A stretch of DNA of 64,000 nt from an uncultured Eubacteriales bacterium (lineage in GTDB: Bacteria; Bacillota; Clostridia; Oscillospirales; Ruminococcaceae). The stretch covers positions 62,001 through 126,000 of the forward strand of contig ONMZ01000001.1 in NCBI GenBank assembly GCA_900319075.1. The letters run 5' to 3'. Positions within the stretch are counted from its first letter, which is position 1, and the number at the start of each line of letters is the position of its first letter. Shown piece by piece: positions 15,615-24,936 of the stretch. A model generated the notes under the pieces. It searched no databases and was not told where the DNA came from. It saw only the letters and a program-made list of their open reading frames with translations. Both the position numbers and the translations under genes were made by a program.

Positions 15615-17600
15615 TCATGAAATATCAGCCATTTCAAGATAATCGATCCCGTTATTGGTTATAAACTCTTTTCTGCCTGCAAGGTCATCCCCAAGAAGCA
15701 TATCGAACATCCACTGTGTCATCTCCATATCATCGGGGCAGACCTTTATAAGCCGTCTTGTAGATGGATCCATAGTGGTAAGGCTCATCATTTCCGGATC
15801 GTTCTCACCAAGTCCTTTTGAACGCTGTATGGTACATTTTTTATTGCCGATCATCTGCATTATCTTTGCTTTCTCCGGTTCATCATACGCAAAATATGTC
15901 CTGTCAGCGGTGGTTATCTCAAAAAGGGGCGATTCTGCAATATAAACGTAGCCCTTTTCAATAAGTGTGGGTGTGAGCCTATAAAGCATAGTAAGGATAA
16001 GCGTTCTGATCTGGAAGCCGTCTACATCGGCATCGGTACATATAACGATCTTATTCCAGCGGAGATTATCAAGGTTAAACATTGAAAACTCTTTGTTCTT
16101 TCCGGTTTTTACCTCTACTCCGCAGCCAAGGACTTTTATAAGATCAACAATTATCTCGTTTTTGAATATCTTATCATAGTCGGCTTTAAGGCAATTAAGT
16201 ATCTTTCCTCTTACAGGAATAACTGCCTGAAACTCTGCATTTCTTGCCATTTTTACAGATCCGAGAGCGGAATCGCCCTCAACGATATAAAGCTCTCTTT
16301 GTGAAAGGTCCTTTGATCGGCAGTCAACGAACTTTTCCACCTGATTCGCAAGGTCGATCTTTCCGGTGAGATTTTTGACGACATTAAGTCTTGTCTTTTC
16401 AGCAGACTCACGGCTTCTCTTATTTATCATGACCTGTTCGGCTATCTTCAGCGCTTCATCAGGGTTTTCTATAAAATATATCTCCAGCTGGTGCTTGAGA
16501 AAATCGGTCATTGAATCTTTGATGAACTTGTTTGTGATAGCCTTTTTGGTTTGGTTTGCATATGAGGTCTGGGTTGAAAAGGAGCTTGAAACAAGCACAA
16601 GGCAGTCCTCAATATCAGGAAAAGTTATAGGCTTTTCGTTTTTAAGGTATTTATTATTGTTTTTAAGATAGGCATTTATCTGTGATGTAAAAGCACTTTT
16701 TACAGCATCCTCAGGGGAACCGCCGTGCTCAAGGAAGCTTGAGTTGTGAAAATACTCCAGCTTTTTGACCTTATTGGAAAAAGTAAACGCCACACAAAGC
16801 TTAACTTTATAATCTTCCTTGTCTTCCCTGTCACGTCCGATTCTGTCGGCTGTGCAATACTGAACAGAGGACATCTGGGTGCCATTTGCTATCTCGGCAA
16901 CATAATCTGCGATGCCGTTTTCATAAACAAATGTCTGTTCCTCAAAGGAACCGTTCTCACGCTGATAGCGAAGTACAAATTCCACTTTGGGATTGACGAC
17001 CGCCTGTTTTTTCAGCACGTCTTCAAAATACTCTTTTGGTATGGCAATATCCGTAAAAACATCAAGGTCAGGTCTCCAGCGAGTCTTTGTACCTGTCTTG
17101 TATTTTTTGGTGCAAGGCTCTTTTTTCAGCCCGCCCACATTATTTCCCTTTTCAAAATGCAGAGAATACTTTTGACCGTCACGGCACACCTCTACGTCCA
17201 TATACTCGGAAGCATACTGTGTTGCACAGGCGCCAAGTCCGTTAAGACCAAGCGAAAACTCATAATTTTCTCCACCGTTGGTATTGTACTTTCCTCCTGC
17301 ATAAAGCTCACAATAAACAAGCTCCCAGTTATATCTCTTTTCACGCTGATTGTAATCTACGGGACAGCCTCTGCCAAAATCCTCTACCTCAATGGAGTTA
17401 TCATTGAACTTTGTAAGAATAATCCTGTCTCCGTAACCATTCCTCGCCTCGTCGATCGAATTTGAAAGTATCTCAAACACAGAGTGTTCGCAGCCGTCAA
17501 GTCCGTCTGAACCAAATATAACTGCGGGACGTTTTCTTACACGGTCGGCGCCTTTCAGAGAAACTATATCTTCATTTGAGTAATCTTTTTTTCTCGCCAT
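15615..17600 (-). CDS. Type II topoisomerase subunit B (ParE-like)
   Basis: ATPase subunit that partners the ParC-like protein downstream. The 661 residues hold a GHKL ATPase domain (about 20-220) with FEILSNSIDEA, VEDFGRGCPVD and GLNGLGACA in place of the usual GLHGVGASV, a transducer domain, and a Toprim domain with EGDSALGSVK and the metal site TDADVDG. Several conserved positions differ from GyrB and ParE of model species (EGDSAGGSAK, DADVDGAH), marking a divergent branch. The start is the ATG at 17600, the first start codon after AGGAGAG; the spacing of 11 is long. First gene of the parE-parC-unknown operon. Confidence 0.88.
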   Translation of the reverse strand: MARKKDYSNEDIVSLKGADRVRKRPAVIFGSDGLDGCEHSVFEILSNSIDEARNGYGDRIILTKFNDNSIEVEDFGRGCPVDYNQREKRYNWELVYCELYAGGKYNTNGGENYEFSLGLNGLGACATQYASEYMDVEVCRDGQKYSLHFEKGNNVGGLKKEPCTKKYKTGTKTRWRPDLDVFTDIAIPKEYFEDVLKKQAVVNPKVEFVLRYQRENGSFEEQTFVYENGIADYVAEIANGTQMSSVQYCTADRIGRDREDKEDYKVKLCVAFTFSNKVKKLEYFHNSSFLEHGGSPEDAVKSAFTSQINAYLKNNNKYLKNEKPITFPDIEDCLVLVSSSFSTQTSYANQTKKAITNKFIKDSMTDFLKHQLEIYFIENPDEALKIAEQVMINKRSRESAEKTRLNVVKNLTGKIDLANQVEKFVDCRSKDLSQRELYIVEGDSALGSVKMARNAEFQAVIPVRGKILNCLKADYDKIFKNEIIVDLIKVLGCGVEVKTGKNKEFSMFNLDNLRWNKIVICTDADVDGFQIRTLILTMLYRLTPTLIEKGYVYIAESPLFEITTADRTYFAYDEPEKAKIMQMIGNKKCTIQRSKGLGENDPEMMSLTTMDPSTRRLIKVCPDDMEMTQWMFDMLLGDDLAGRKEFITNNGIDYLEMADIS

Positions 17601-17650
17601 TTGTAAATCAACTCTCCTGTTTTTTAGTATAAAACACAATATATAGGATT

Positions 17651-17680
17651 ATTATATCACAAAGGCACCATATTTGTAAA
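17651..17680 (-). promoter_or_regulatory. Promoter of the parE-like gene
   Basis: Minus-strand TTTACA (17680-17675), 18-base spacer, TATAAT (17656-17651), about 50 bases upstream of the start. Confidence 0.75.
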
Positions 17681-17760
17681 GTCTTTTTCCGAATTAGTAA
17701 GAATTTTTCCTCAAAAGAAGATGCAAAGAAGTAAAAACATAAATGTTAATAATTTGTTCA

Positions 17761-17788
17761 TTGACATTTTTTGCAGCTATGATATAAT
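17761..17788 (+). promoter_or_regulatory. Promoter of the arsR-type metal operon
   Basis: TTGACA (17761-17766), 16-base spacer, TATAAT (17783-17788), with the repressor operator starting 3 bases after the -10 box. Confidence 0.9.
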
Positions 17789-17791
17789 ACA

Positions 17792-17816
17792 TATGAACAA
17801 ACATTCATATGTTCAT
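17792..17816. promoter_or_regulatory. ArsR/SmtB-type operator
   Basis: Palindrome TATGAA-CAAACA-TTCATA (17792-17809) overlapped by a second inverted pair ATGAACA / TGTTCAT (17793-17799 and 17810-17816). The layout matches hyphenated repeats bound by ArsR/SmtB-family metal repressors. Being at the transcription start, a bound repressor would block initiation. Binding by the repressor encoded next to it is inferred. Confidence 0.75.
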
Positions 17817-17846
17817 TCAAGCAGCGTGACAAAGGAGGAACAAGAA

Positions 17847-18161
17847 ATGACCGAAATGGAAAAGCTTATGGATGATATGCCCGTTGAAGAACAGGTTTAT
17901 GAACTTGCAGAATTATTCAAAATGCTAAGCGATCCTACAAGAGTCAAGATACTCTACTCTATTCTTGATACAGAGCTGAGTGTTGGTGAAATAACTGAGG
18001 TAGTTGGCTCAACACAGTCAGCTGTTTCGCATCAGTTAAGGGTGCTCAAACAGGCACGTCTGGTAAAATATCATAAGGCAGGCAAATCAGTCATTTATTC
18101 TGTTTCCGACGAGCATGTTGCAACGATACTTAGCATGGGTATGGAGCATATCAGCGAATAA
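17847..18161 (+). CDS. ArsR/SmtB-family zinc-type metal repressor
   Basis: Winged-helix repressor that leaves DNA when it binds metal. The 104-residue product has the DNA-recognition helix GSTQSAVSHQLRVLKQARLV and the wing HKAGKSVIYSV. The C-terminal helix has D88, H90, H101 and E104, the same spacing as the alpha-5 zinc site of SmtB and CzrA. The ELCVCD cysteine motif of cadmium, lead and arsenic sensors is ELSVGE here, so the alpha-3 site is absent. This predicts zinc (or cobalt) sensing. The start is the ATG at 17847 after AAAGGAGG; open frame upstream would begin before the promoter. It is autoregulated through the adjacent operator and co-transcribed with the exporter. Confidence 0.92.
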   Translation: MTEMEKLMDDMPVEEQVYELAELFKMLSDPTRVKILYSILDTELSVGEITEVVGSTQSAVSHQLRVLKQARLVKYHKAGKSVIYSVSDEHVATILSMGMEHISE

Positions 18162-18206
18162 GGTGTTTGAACGATTTTCAGCAAATAGAAAGGTCTGGTG
18201 GTCTGA

Positions 18207-20351
18207 ATGACCAAAACGATATACTGGCTCAAGGGACTTGACTGCCCTAACTGTGCACAAAAGATCGCTTTAAAGGTAAACGATCTTGAAATTGTAGATT
18301 ATGCTGATGTTGATTTTATACAAAAAAAGCTTATAGTAAAGCACAAACAAAGTAATATAAAAAGTATCGAAGAAAGCGTCAAAGCTATTGTAAAAAAATA
18401 CGAACCTGAGGTGGAGGTTCTTGATTACAGTAAGAAACATGAACATAAGCACCATCATGAAAGCGAGCATTGTCATTGCCACGGACACGAGCACGGACAC
18501 GAGCACGGTCACAATGAAGCCGAAAATCATACTTTTGACATTGTAAGATTTATACTTGCAGGAATACTGTTTGCAGTTTCTAAAGCACTGCCTTATGAAC
18601 TCCCCTGCAAAATACTTGCGCTGTGTGCATATCTGATCGCAGGATATGACGTTGTGATTTCAGCTTTAAGGAATATCCTTCACGGTGAGGCTTTTGATGA
18701 AACACTGCTGATGTTTATTGCAACTGTGGGAGCTGTTGCCCTGGGTTACTATGACGAGGCGGCGGCAGTTATGCTGTTTTTCCAGGTGGGTGAGCTTTTA
18801 CAGGATATTGCTGTGGAAAGGTCAAGAAAATCCATTTCCAAGCTTATGGAGCTAAAGCCGGAGTTTGCACGTATCATCAAGGATGGCAGGGAGGAAAAAG
18901 TTTCACCGGAGAGCGTGGATATCGGTGATGTTATCATTGTAAAAGCTGGGGAAAGGCTGCCTCTTGACGGAGTTGTGATAAGCGGAGAATCACAGATCGA
19001 CACCTCAGCTATCACCGGTGAATTTCTTCCGGTAAACGCGCATGAGGGCAGCACTGTTTCAAGCGGCTGCACCAATCTTGAAGGAGTCATAAAGGTCAAG
19101 GTAACGTGCAAATTCAAAGACAGCGCTGTTGCAAGGATCATGGATATGGTGGAGAACGCTTCGGAAAAAAAAGCAGACACAGAAAAGTTCATCACTCGCT
19201 TTGCACGGGTATACACACCTGTAGTTGTTGCCTGTGCCGTTCTTCTCGCATTTGTCCCATGTTTGTTCCTTGGTTTTTCACAGTTTACAAAGTGGCTGTA
19301 CCGAGGACTTCTTTTCCTTGTTATATCCTGTCCTTGTGCCCTTGTAATATCTATCCCTCTTGGATTTTTCGCAGGTATCGGCGGAGCATCAAAGAAAGGC
19401 ATTCTTGTCAAGGGTGCAAGATCAATAGAGGCTTTGGCAAAGTGTTCAATAGTTGCCATGGATAAAACAGGAACCCTTACAAAGGGCAGTTTCTGCATTG
19501 AAAAAATAGTTCCTGACGGTATTACAAGGGATCAGCTTCTTGAATATGCTGCATTTGCCGAATCAGGTTCAAACCACCCGATCGCAATTTCTATCATCAA
19601 AGAATATGCCAAAGATATTCCTTCGGGAACAGTTGATGATGTAAAAGAGATCTCCGGTCACGGCATAAGCTGCAATTACAAAAATAAAAAGATCATTTGC
19701 GGAAAGTCTGAACTTCTGGAGGAAAACGGCATCAAAGTTTTACCGTGTGAAAGCGAAAATACAACGGTCCATGTGGCATACGACGGGAAGTACTGCGGAT
19801 ATATCACACTGGGTGATGAGATCAAGCAGACAAGCAAAGAAGCTGTATCACAGCTTTCAAAACAGGGCGTTGAGACTGTAATGCTTACGGGAGACAGAAA
19901 GATCACCGCAGCTTCAGTTGCACAAAAGCTTGGAATAAAAGAATACCACGCCGGTCTTTTGCCCGAAAACAAGGTAGAGAAAATAGAAGAGCTTATAAGG
20001 ACCCATGGCGGCGCACCTGTTGCATTTGCAGGAGACGGAATAAACGATGCACCGGTAATAGCAAGAGCTGATATCGGTATTGCTATGGGCGGACTTGGCT
20101 CTGATATAGCCATAGAGGCAGCGGACCTTGTACTTATGAACGATGATGTTCTGAGCATACCCAAGGCTATCAGCATTTCACGCAAGACAATGAGGATCGT
20201 TAAGGAGAACATTGTTTTTGCACTTGGTGTTAAATTTGCTGTTATGCTTCTGGGCGCTCTTGGAATAGCAGGTATGTGGATGGCTGTTTTTGCAGATGTG
20301 GGTGTGGCTCTGATAGCCATACTTAACTCTATGAGATGTTCAAAAACGTAG
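18207..20351 (+). CDS. Heavy-metal P1B-type ATPase (Zn/Cd exporter)
   Basis: ATP-driven metal exporter of the CadA/ZntA group in the cytoplasmic membrane. The 714 residues show an N-terminal metal-binding domain with GLDCPNC (C13, C16), a His-rich loop of about 30 residues (roughly 81-112), transmembrane helices, the translocation motif SCPCALVIS, the phosphorylation site DKTGTLTKG, the SGSNHPIA nucleotide-binding motif and GDGINDAP. SCPC and GLDCxxC fit divalent zinc, cadmium or lead export. The upstream repressor has a zinc-type site, so zinc is the likely main substrate. The start is 45 bases after the repressor; the GGTGG site is weak. A strong bidirectional terminator follows. Confidence 0.95.
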   Translation: MTKTIYWLKGLDCPNCAQKIALKVNDLEIVDYADVDFIQKKLIVKHKQSNIKSIEESVKAIVKKYEPEVEVLDYSKKHEHKHHHESEHCHCHGHEHGHEHGHNEAENHTFDIVRFILAGILFAVSKALPYELPCKILALCAYLIAGYDVVISALRNILHGEAFDETLLMFIATVGAVALGYYDEAAAVMLFFQVGELLQDIAVERSRKSISKLMELKPEFARIIKDGREEKVSPESVDIGDVIIVKAGERLPLDGVVISGESQIDTSAITGEFLPVNAHEGSTVSSGCTNLEGVIKVKVTCKFKDSAVARIMDMVENASEKKADTEKFITRFARVYTPVVVACAVLLAFVPCLFLGFSQFTKWLYRGLLFLVISCPCALVISIPLGFFAGIGGASKKGILVKGARSIEALAKCSIVAMDKTGTLTKGSFCIEKIVPDGITRDQLLEYAAFAESGSNHPIAISIIKEYAKDIPSGTVDDVKEISGHGISCNYKNKKIICGKSELLEENGIKVLPCESENTTVHVAYDGKYCGYITLGDEIKQTSKEAVSQLSKQGVETVMLTGDRKITAASVAQKLGIKEYHAGLLPENKVEKIEELIRTHGGAPVAFAGDGINDAPVIARADIGIAMGGLGSDIAIEAADLVLMNDDVLSIPKAISISRKTMRIVKENIVFALGVKFAVMLLGALGIAGMWMAVFADVGVALIAILNSMRCSKT

Positions 20352-20401
20352 TATGAAGCACTTTCAGACCAGTTTTTACCCATAAGGATTCTGCCATAAT
20401 A

Positions 20402-20436
20402 AAAAGAGGATCTCCCATCAAGGGATATCCTCTTTT
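20402..20436. terminator. Bidirectional terminator exporter / acetyltransferase
   Basis: Inverted repeat AAAAGAGGAT with ATCCTCTTTT plus an inner CCC/GGG pairing. It lies between two convergent genes and has T- or A-rich ends suitable for both directions. Confidence 0.88.
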
Positions 20437-20439
20437 ACT

Positions 20440-21063
20440 TTATAATCCATATCTCTCTTTAAACTCACGGGACACTTTCCTGTCTTTGAAATAAAACTCT
20501 TTATCATGTTCATTGATCTGTCTGTGCACACGGCAGGGATTTCCAAAGGCAAGAACAGCGGAAGGTATATCTTTTGTAACAACGCTTCCTGCACCTATAA
20601 CGGTATCATCGCCTATTGTCACGCCGGGAACAATTACTACACCGGCTCCTATCCAACAGTTTTTGCCGATATGTACGGGCATATTATACTGTCCTGCGTC
20701 CACACGGAGCAAAGGACATATTGGATGTCCTGCGGTGGCAACAACAACATTCGGACCAAAAAGGGTATTATCCCCCACATATATATGTGTATCGTCTATC
20801 AATGTCAGATTAAAATTTGCATAGACATTATTCCCAAAATGGCAATGTGCGCCTGCAAAGCTGGAGTGAAATGGCGGTTCGATGTAGCAGCCATCACCTA
20901 TCTCGGCAAACATATCTTTAAGCATCTGTTCACGTTTTTTCATTTCTCCGGGACGAGTTGCATTAAAATCATACAGCTTTTCAAGACACCGCTGCTGATA
21001 CTGAGCAATTTGTTTGTCTCCCGGAAGATACAGTTCACCTGTATGCATTTTATCTATTTCCAT
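20440..21063 (-). CDS. Sugar O-acetyltransferase (LacA/Maa type)
   Basis: Acetyl-CoA-dependent acetyltransferase of the maltose/galactoside family with a left-handed beta-helix. The 207 residues contain an N-terminal helical region (GELYLPGD, YDFNATRP) diagnostic of the LacA/Maa group, followed by hexapeptide repeats (about 70-185) with the catalytic histidine in TAGHPICP and the IGKNCWIGAGVVIVPGV signature. Length is normal. The physiological acceptor is uncertain in this family; detoxification of sugars or nodulation-factor-like modification are known examples. It is monocistronic, with AAAGGAG 8 bases before the ATG and its own promoter. Confidence 0.9.
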   Translation of the reverse strand: MEIDKMHTGELYLPGDKQIAQYQQRCLEKLYDFNATRPGEMKKREQMLKDMFAEIGDGCYIEPPFHSSFAGAHCHFGNNVYANFNLTLIDDTHIYVGDNTLFGPNVVVATAGHPICPLLRVDAGQYNMPVHIGKNCWIGAGVVIVPGVTIGDDTVIGAGSVVTKDIPSAVLAFGNPCRVHRQINEHDKEFYFKDRKVSREFKERYGL

Positions 21064-21091
21064 ATTACCAGCTCCTTTCTCCGATAGATCA

Positions 21092-21120
21092 ATTGTAACA
21101 TATTTTCATATAAAAGTAAA
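21092..21120 (-). promoter_or_regulatory. Promoter of the sugar O-acetyltransferase gene
   Basis: Minus-strand TTTACT (21120-21115), 17-base spacer, TACAAT (21097-21092). The -35 box lies in the T-rich tail of the dnaJ terminator. Confidence 0.7.
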
Positions 21121-21123
21121 GAA

Positions 21124-21152
21124 ACCGAGCTGCCTTTATCAAGCAGCCCGGT
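21124..21152 (-). terminator. Terminator of the hrcA-grpE-dnaK-dnaJ operon
   Basis: Ten-base-pair stem (ACCGGGCTGC with GCAGCTCGGT on the minus strand, one G-U), 9-base loop, then TTCTTTACTTTT. Three bases after the dnaJ stop. Confidence 0.85.
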
Positions 21153-21155
21153 ATT

Positions 21156-22310
21156 TTATGAAAACTTATCTTTAAGCTTGTCAAAGAAGCTTTTGCGTTT
21201 TACATAGTTCTTATCGCTCATTGTCTTTTCAAAATCCTTGAGCTTGTTCTTCTGATCCTTTGAAAGGTTCCTTGGGACCTCGATATTGACCCTTACATAA
21301 TGGTCGCCGTGAGAAGAGCTGTGGACTTTTTGTATTCCCTTTCCTCTCAGACGGAAAACCGTCCCTGTCTGAGTTCCTTCCGGTACAGTATATGTTACCT
21401 TGCCGTCAACAGTAGGTATAGTGATCTCATCGCCAAGGACAGCCTGAGTATAAGTAATAGGTATCTCTGTCCAGACATCGTATCCGTCACGCTCAAATAT
21501 AGGATCCGGACGGACATTTACGCTGACCATAAGATCGCCGCTGGGACCGCCGTTCCTGCCTGCATTACCGCCGCCGGCAAGTCTGACTATCTGACCGTCT
21601 GCAATTCCTGCCGGGATGCTGACCTCGACCTCCTGTGCCTTTTTAACAGCTCCCTGTCCGCCGCACTTTTTACATGGGGTATCCACGATCTTTCCCTTGC
21701 CTCGGCATCTTTCGCAGGTAACCACCTGTCTTACGCTGCCGAAAAGAGACTGCTGGGCAACGACCCTCTGACCTTTTCCGTTACAGTCAGGACAGGTTTT
21801 TTGTGATGATCCAGCCGCTGCGCCGCTGCCGTGACATTCATCACACTGCACCGTTCTGTTCACTCTTACCTTTACGGTCTTGCCCTTGCAAGCCTCCATA
21901 AAGTCTATATTAGCAGTTGCTCTTATATCCGAGCCGCGCCTTGGTGCGTTAGGATTTGACGAAGCTCTTGAACCTCCGCCGAAGCCAAAGCCTCCGAAGA
22001 TAGAATCGAAAATATCTCCCATATCGCCAAAGCCGCCGAAGCCGCCTGCGCCTGCACCTGCTGCACCCGCACCGTAGTTTGGGTCAACGCCCGCAAAGCC
22101 GAACTGGTCATACCTTGACTTCTTTTCGGGGTTTGAAAGTATCTCGTAAGCCTCGTTTACCTCTTTGAACTTCTCCTCTGCTTGCTTATCGCCGGGGTGA
22201 AGGTCTGGGTGGTACTGCTTTGCCATTTTACGAAACGCTTTTTTTATTTCATCATCCGAAGCGCTTTTTGAAACGCCAAGCACCTCATAGTAATCTCTTT
22301 TATCTGCCAT
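21156..22310 (-). CDS. dnaJ: Chaperone DnaJ (Hsp40)
   Basis: Co-chaperone that delivers unfolded proteins to DnaK and stimulates its ATPase. The 384-residue product is a full type I DnaJ: J domain (residues 1-70) with the HPD motif, a Gly/Phe-rich linker (about 75-125), four CxxCxGxG zinc modules ([32 protein letters not shown]) and the C-terminal substrate-binding domain. Last gene of the heat-shock operon, 98 bases after dnaK. A hairpin sits in that gap. ACGGAG precedes the ATG by 9 bases. Confidence 0.97.
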   Translation of the reverse strand: MADKRDYYEVLGVSKSASDDEIKKAFRKMAKQYHPDLHPGDKQAEEKFKEVNEAYEILSNPEKKSRYDQFGFAGVDPNYGAGAAGAGAGGFGGFGDMGDIFDSIFGGFGFGGGSRASSNPNAPRRGSDIRATANIDFMEACKGKTVKVRVNRTVQCDECHGSGAAAGSSQKTCPDCNGKGQRVVAQQSLFGSVRQVVTCERCRGKGKIVDTPCKKCGGQGAVKKAQEVEVSIPAGIADGQIVRLAGGGNAGRNGGPSGDLMVSVNVRPDPIFERDGYDVWTEIPITYTQAVLGDEITIPTVDGKVTYTVPEGTQTGTVFRLRGKGIQKVHSSSHGDHYVRVNIEVPRNLSKDQKNKLKDFEKTMSDKNYVKRKSFFDKLKDKFS

Positions 22311-22366
22311 ATGTCATCACTCCGTTTTAGAGAGCAAACTCCTTATTTGTCTTTAATACAGCACTA

Positions 22367-22392
22367 CCTCTGCCCGAATTATCGGACAGAGG
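22367..22392 (-). other. Hairpin between dnaK and dnaJ
   Basis: Inverted repeat CCTCTGCCCGA with TCGGACAGAGG (one mismatch) and a 4-base loop. No U-run follows, so it is more likely an mRNA processing or stability element, or a weak partial terminator lowering dnaJ output relative to dnaK. Confidence 0.5.
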
Positions 22393-22408
22393 CGATGCAT
22401 TTATGCGA

Positions 22409-24271
22409 TTATTCAGCGTCCTTGAAATCAGCGTCGATAACGTCGTCGCCGCCGTTATTGGAGCTTTGCTGTGCAGCGCCGCCCATATTGCCCATGCTGC
22501 TCGGGTCAAAACCCTGTGCGCCCTGTGCCTGTGCGCCTGCCTGCTGGTAAACCTTTGTAGCTATCTTCTGGAAGCACTCCTCAAGATCCTTGTTCTTTGC
22601 CTTGATAGCCTCGATATCACTGCCCTTGAGAGCCTCTTTAAGTGCGTTTATCTTGCCCTCACACTCGCTCTTGTCGGCAGCGTCTACCTTGTCACCGAAC
22701 TCGCCGAGTGCCTTTTCGCACTGGAAGCACATCTGGTCAGCCTGGTTTCTTGCGTCAACATCTTCCTTCTTCTTTGCATCCTCCGCAGCAAAAGCCTCTG
22801 CTTCCTTAACTGCCTTGTCGATGTCCTCCTTGGACATATTTGTAGAGGATGTGATCGTGATATCCTGCTCCTTGCCTGTACCCAGATCCTTTGCGGAAAC
22901 ATGAACGATACCGTTTGCGTCGATATCAAATGTTACCTCTATCTGCGGAACGCCGCGAGGTGCGGGAGCGATACCGTCGAGCTTGAACATACCAAGCTGC
23001 TTGTTGTCCTTTGCGAACTCACGCTCACCCTGCAAAACGTTGATCTCAACAGCTGTCTGGTTATCAGCTGCGGTTGAGAATATCTGCGACTTCTTTGTAG
23101 GGATAGTTGTATTTCTCTCAATAAGCTTTGTGCAAACGCCGCCCATTGTTTCAAGACCCAGTGACAGCGGTGTTACGTCCAGCAGCAGCAGACCTTCCTT
23201 AACGTCGCCGCCGAGAATGCCGCCCTGGTATGCAGCACCGAGTGCAACACATTCATCAGGGTTGATGCCCTTGAAAGGCTCTTTGCCCAGGAACTTCTTA
23301 ACAGCCTCCTGAACCGCAGGGATTCTTGATGAACCGCCGACCATAAGCACCTTCTGAAGATCGTTTGCCGACAGACCCGAATCTGCAAGTGCCTGACGAA
23401 CAGGACCCATTGTAGCTTCAACAAGGTCTGCGGTCATTTCGTTGAACTTTGCCTGTGTAAGTGTCAGCTCAAGGTGCTTTGGACCTGTTGCATCTGCTGT
23501 GATGAACGGCAGGGAGATGGTGGAGTTAGGTGTTGAAGAAAGCTCGATCTTAGCCTTTTCAGCAGCCTCTTTAAGTCTCTGCATAGCCATTTTGTCGTTA
23601 GAAAGGTCAACACCTTCAGCAGCCTTGAACTCCTTTATCATCCAGTCGATTATTCTCTGGTCAAAGTCGTCGCCGCCGAGTCTGTTGTTTCCTGCTGTTG
23701 CAAGAACCTCTGTAACGCCGTCGCCCATTTCGATGATAGATACATCGAATGTACCGCCGCCGAGGTCATAGACCATTACCTTCTGGTCCTCTTCCTTATC
23801 GATTCCGTAAGCAAGTGCAGCTGCGGTAGGCTCGTTGATAATTCTCCTAACTGTAAGTCCGGCGATCTGACCGGCATCCTTTGTAGCCTGTCTCTGCGAG
23901 TCAGTAAAGTAAGCAGGAACTGTGATAACAGCCTCTGTTACCTTCTCGCCGAGGTAAGCCTCTGCATCAGCCTTGAGCTTCTGGAGTATCATTGCGGAGA
24001 TCTCCTGCGGAGTATACTCCTTGCCGCCCATTTTAGCCTTGAAATCGCTTCCCATATGTCTCTTGATAGAGATAACGGTGTTGTCAAAGTTTGTTACTGC
24101 CTGTCTTTTTGCTACCTGTCCTACAAGTCTGTCGCCGTTCTTTGATACGCCGACAACCGAAGGTGTTGTTCTTGCGCCCTCGCTGTTAGGGATAACGACA
24201 GCTTCGCCGCCCTCCATAACTGCTACGCACGAGTTTGTTGTACCGAGGTCGATACCGATTATCTTTGCCAT
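22409..24271 (-). CDS. dnaK: Chaperone DnaK (Hsp70)
   Basis: ATP-driven Hsp70 chaperone of the cytoplasm. The 620-residue product has the nucleotide-binding domain (about 1-365) with [14 protein letters not shown], the [13 protein letters not shown] phosphate loop and [10 protein letters not shown], the substrate-binding domain (about 375-480) and a helical lid. The C-terminus is Gly/Gln-rich and ends with acidic [10 protein letters not shown], like other DnaK tails. It lacks the roughly 24-residue insertion in the ATPase domain found in Gram-negative DnaK. Third gene of the CIRCE-controlled operon, 44 bases after grpE. Confidence 0.98.
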   Translation of the reverse strand: MAKIIGIDLGTTNSCVAVMEGGEAVVIPNSEGARTTPSVVGVSKNGDRLVGQVAKRQAVTNFDNTVISIKRHMGSDFKAKMGGKEYTPQEISAMILQKLKADAEAYLGEKVTEAVITVPAYFTDSQRQATKDAGQIAGLTVRRIINEPTAAALAYGIDKEEDQKVMVYDLGGGTFDVSIIEMGDGVTEVLATAGNNRLGGDDFDQRIIDWMIKEFKAAEGVDLSNDKMAMQRLKEAAEKAKIELSSTPNSTISLPFITADATGPKHLELTLTQAKFNEMTADLVEATMGPVRQALADSGLSANDLQKVLMVGGSSRIPAVQEAVKKFLGKEPFKGINPDECVALGAAYQGGILGGDVKEGLLLLDVTPLSLGLETMGGVCTKLIERNTTIPTKKSQIFSTAADNQTAVEINVLQGEREFAKDNKQLGMFKLDGIAPAPRGVPQIEVTFDIDANGIVHVSAKDLGTGKEQDITITSSTNMSKEDIDKAVKEAEAFAAEDAKKKEDVDARNQADQMCFQCEKALGEFGDKVDAADKSECEGKINALKEALKGSDIEAIKAKNKDLEECFQKIATKVYQQAGAQAQGAQGFDPSSMGNMGGAAQQSSNNGGDDVIDADFKDAE

Positions 24272-24315
24272 AAGTCATTCTTCCTTTCCTTATTTAAAGT
24301 TATAGTTAACATTGT

Positions 24316-24918
24316 TTATGGATTTGCTACGACTACCATAGCATATCTTATTACCTTATCGCCGATCTTATAACCCTTCTGGAAGACCTGTGCGACCTCG
24401 TTCTCGCCGAGGTTTTCGTCTTCAATCTGGTTGACCGCGTTAGCGATATTGGGGTCAAATGTCTGCCCTATCGGGTCGATTATCTCAACGCCGAGCTTGG
24501 TGAGCATATCACCGAACTGCTTGAAGATCATCTCAACACCGGCTTTATAGTTTGTATCCTCCGTTTCGGCGGCAAGCGCTCTTTCAAAGTTATCAAACAC
24601 CGGTAAGATCTCACCTATTGTACTGCCTTTGACAGATGCGGAAAGCTCCAGCCTTTCCTTTGCGCTGCGTTTCCTGAAATTGTCATACTCAGCCATGAGC
24701 CGCAGGTACTTATCCTTGCTTTCATCAAGTTCTTTTCTAAGCTTTTCCTCTTCGGTAGGTTCCTGCTTCTGCTGCTGTTCGGTCTTTTCCGTTTCATCAG
24801 TCTGAACGACCTGCTCAGTCTGATCAGTTTCAGCTTCCTGTGTCTGCTGCACTTCTTCCTCAGCTTCGGCTGTATTTGACTCTTCCTGCTCAAGCTCCTG
24901 TTTTATCTCATCACTCAA
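24316..24918 (-). CDS. grpE: Nucleotide exchange factor GrpE
   Basis: Releases ADP from DnaK to restart its cycle. The 200-residue product has a long Glu/Gln/Thr-rich acidic N-terminus (about 1-60), a coiled-coil dimerisation helix (KYLRLMAEYDNFRKR) and the C-terminal beta domain with NPNIANAV-like and VAQVFQKGYKIGDKVIRYAMV motifs. The apparent start is TTG at 24918, since no ATG occurs before the conserved acidic region; the GGCAGG site upstream is weak. It is 18 bases after hrcA. The heavily charged N-terminus makes the exact start less certain than the rest. Confidence 0.95.
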   Translation of the reverse strand: MSDEIKQELEQEESNTAEAEEEVQQTQEAETDQTEQVVQTDETEKTEQQQKQEPTEEEKLRKELDESKDKYLRLMAEYDNFRKRSAKERLELSASVKGSTIGEILPVFDNFERALAAETEDTNYKAGVEMIFKQFGDMLTKLGVEIIDPIGQTFDPNIANAVNQIEDENLGENEVAQVFQKGYKIGDKVIRYAMVVVANP

Positions 24919-24936
24919 CTTTTTTGCCTGCCTTTC

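Noticed and set aside
18470..18520. Short tandem repeat with GGACACGAGCAC units
   Set aside because: It encodes the His/Glu/Gly-rich metal loop of the exporter; ordinary coding repeat.
21990..22075. GC-rich repetitive tract
   Set aside because: It is the Gly/Phe-rich linker of DnaJ, normal for the family.
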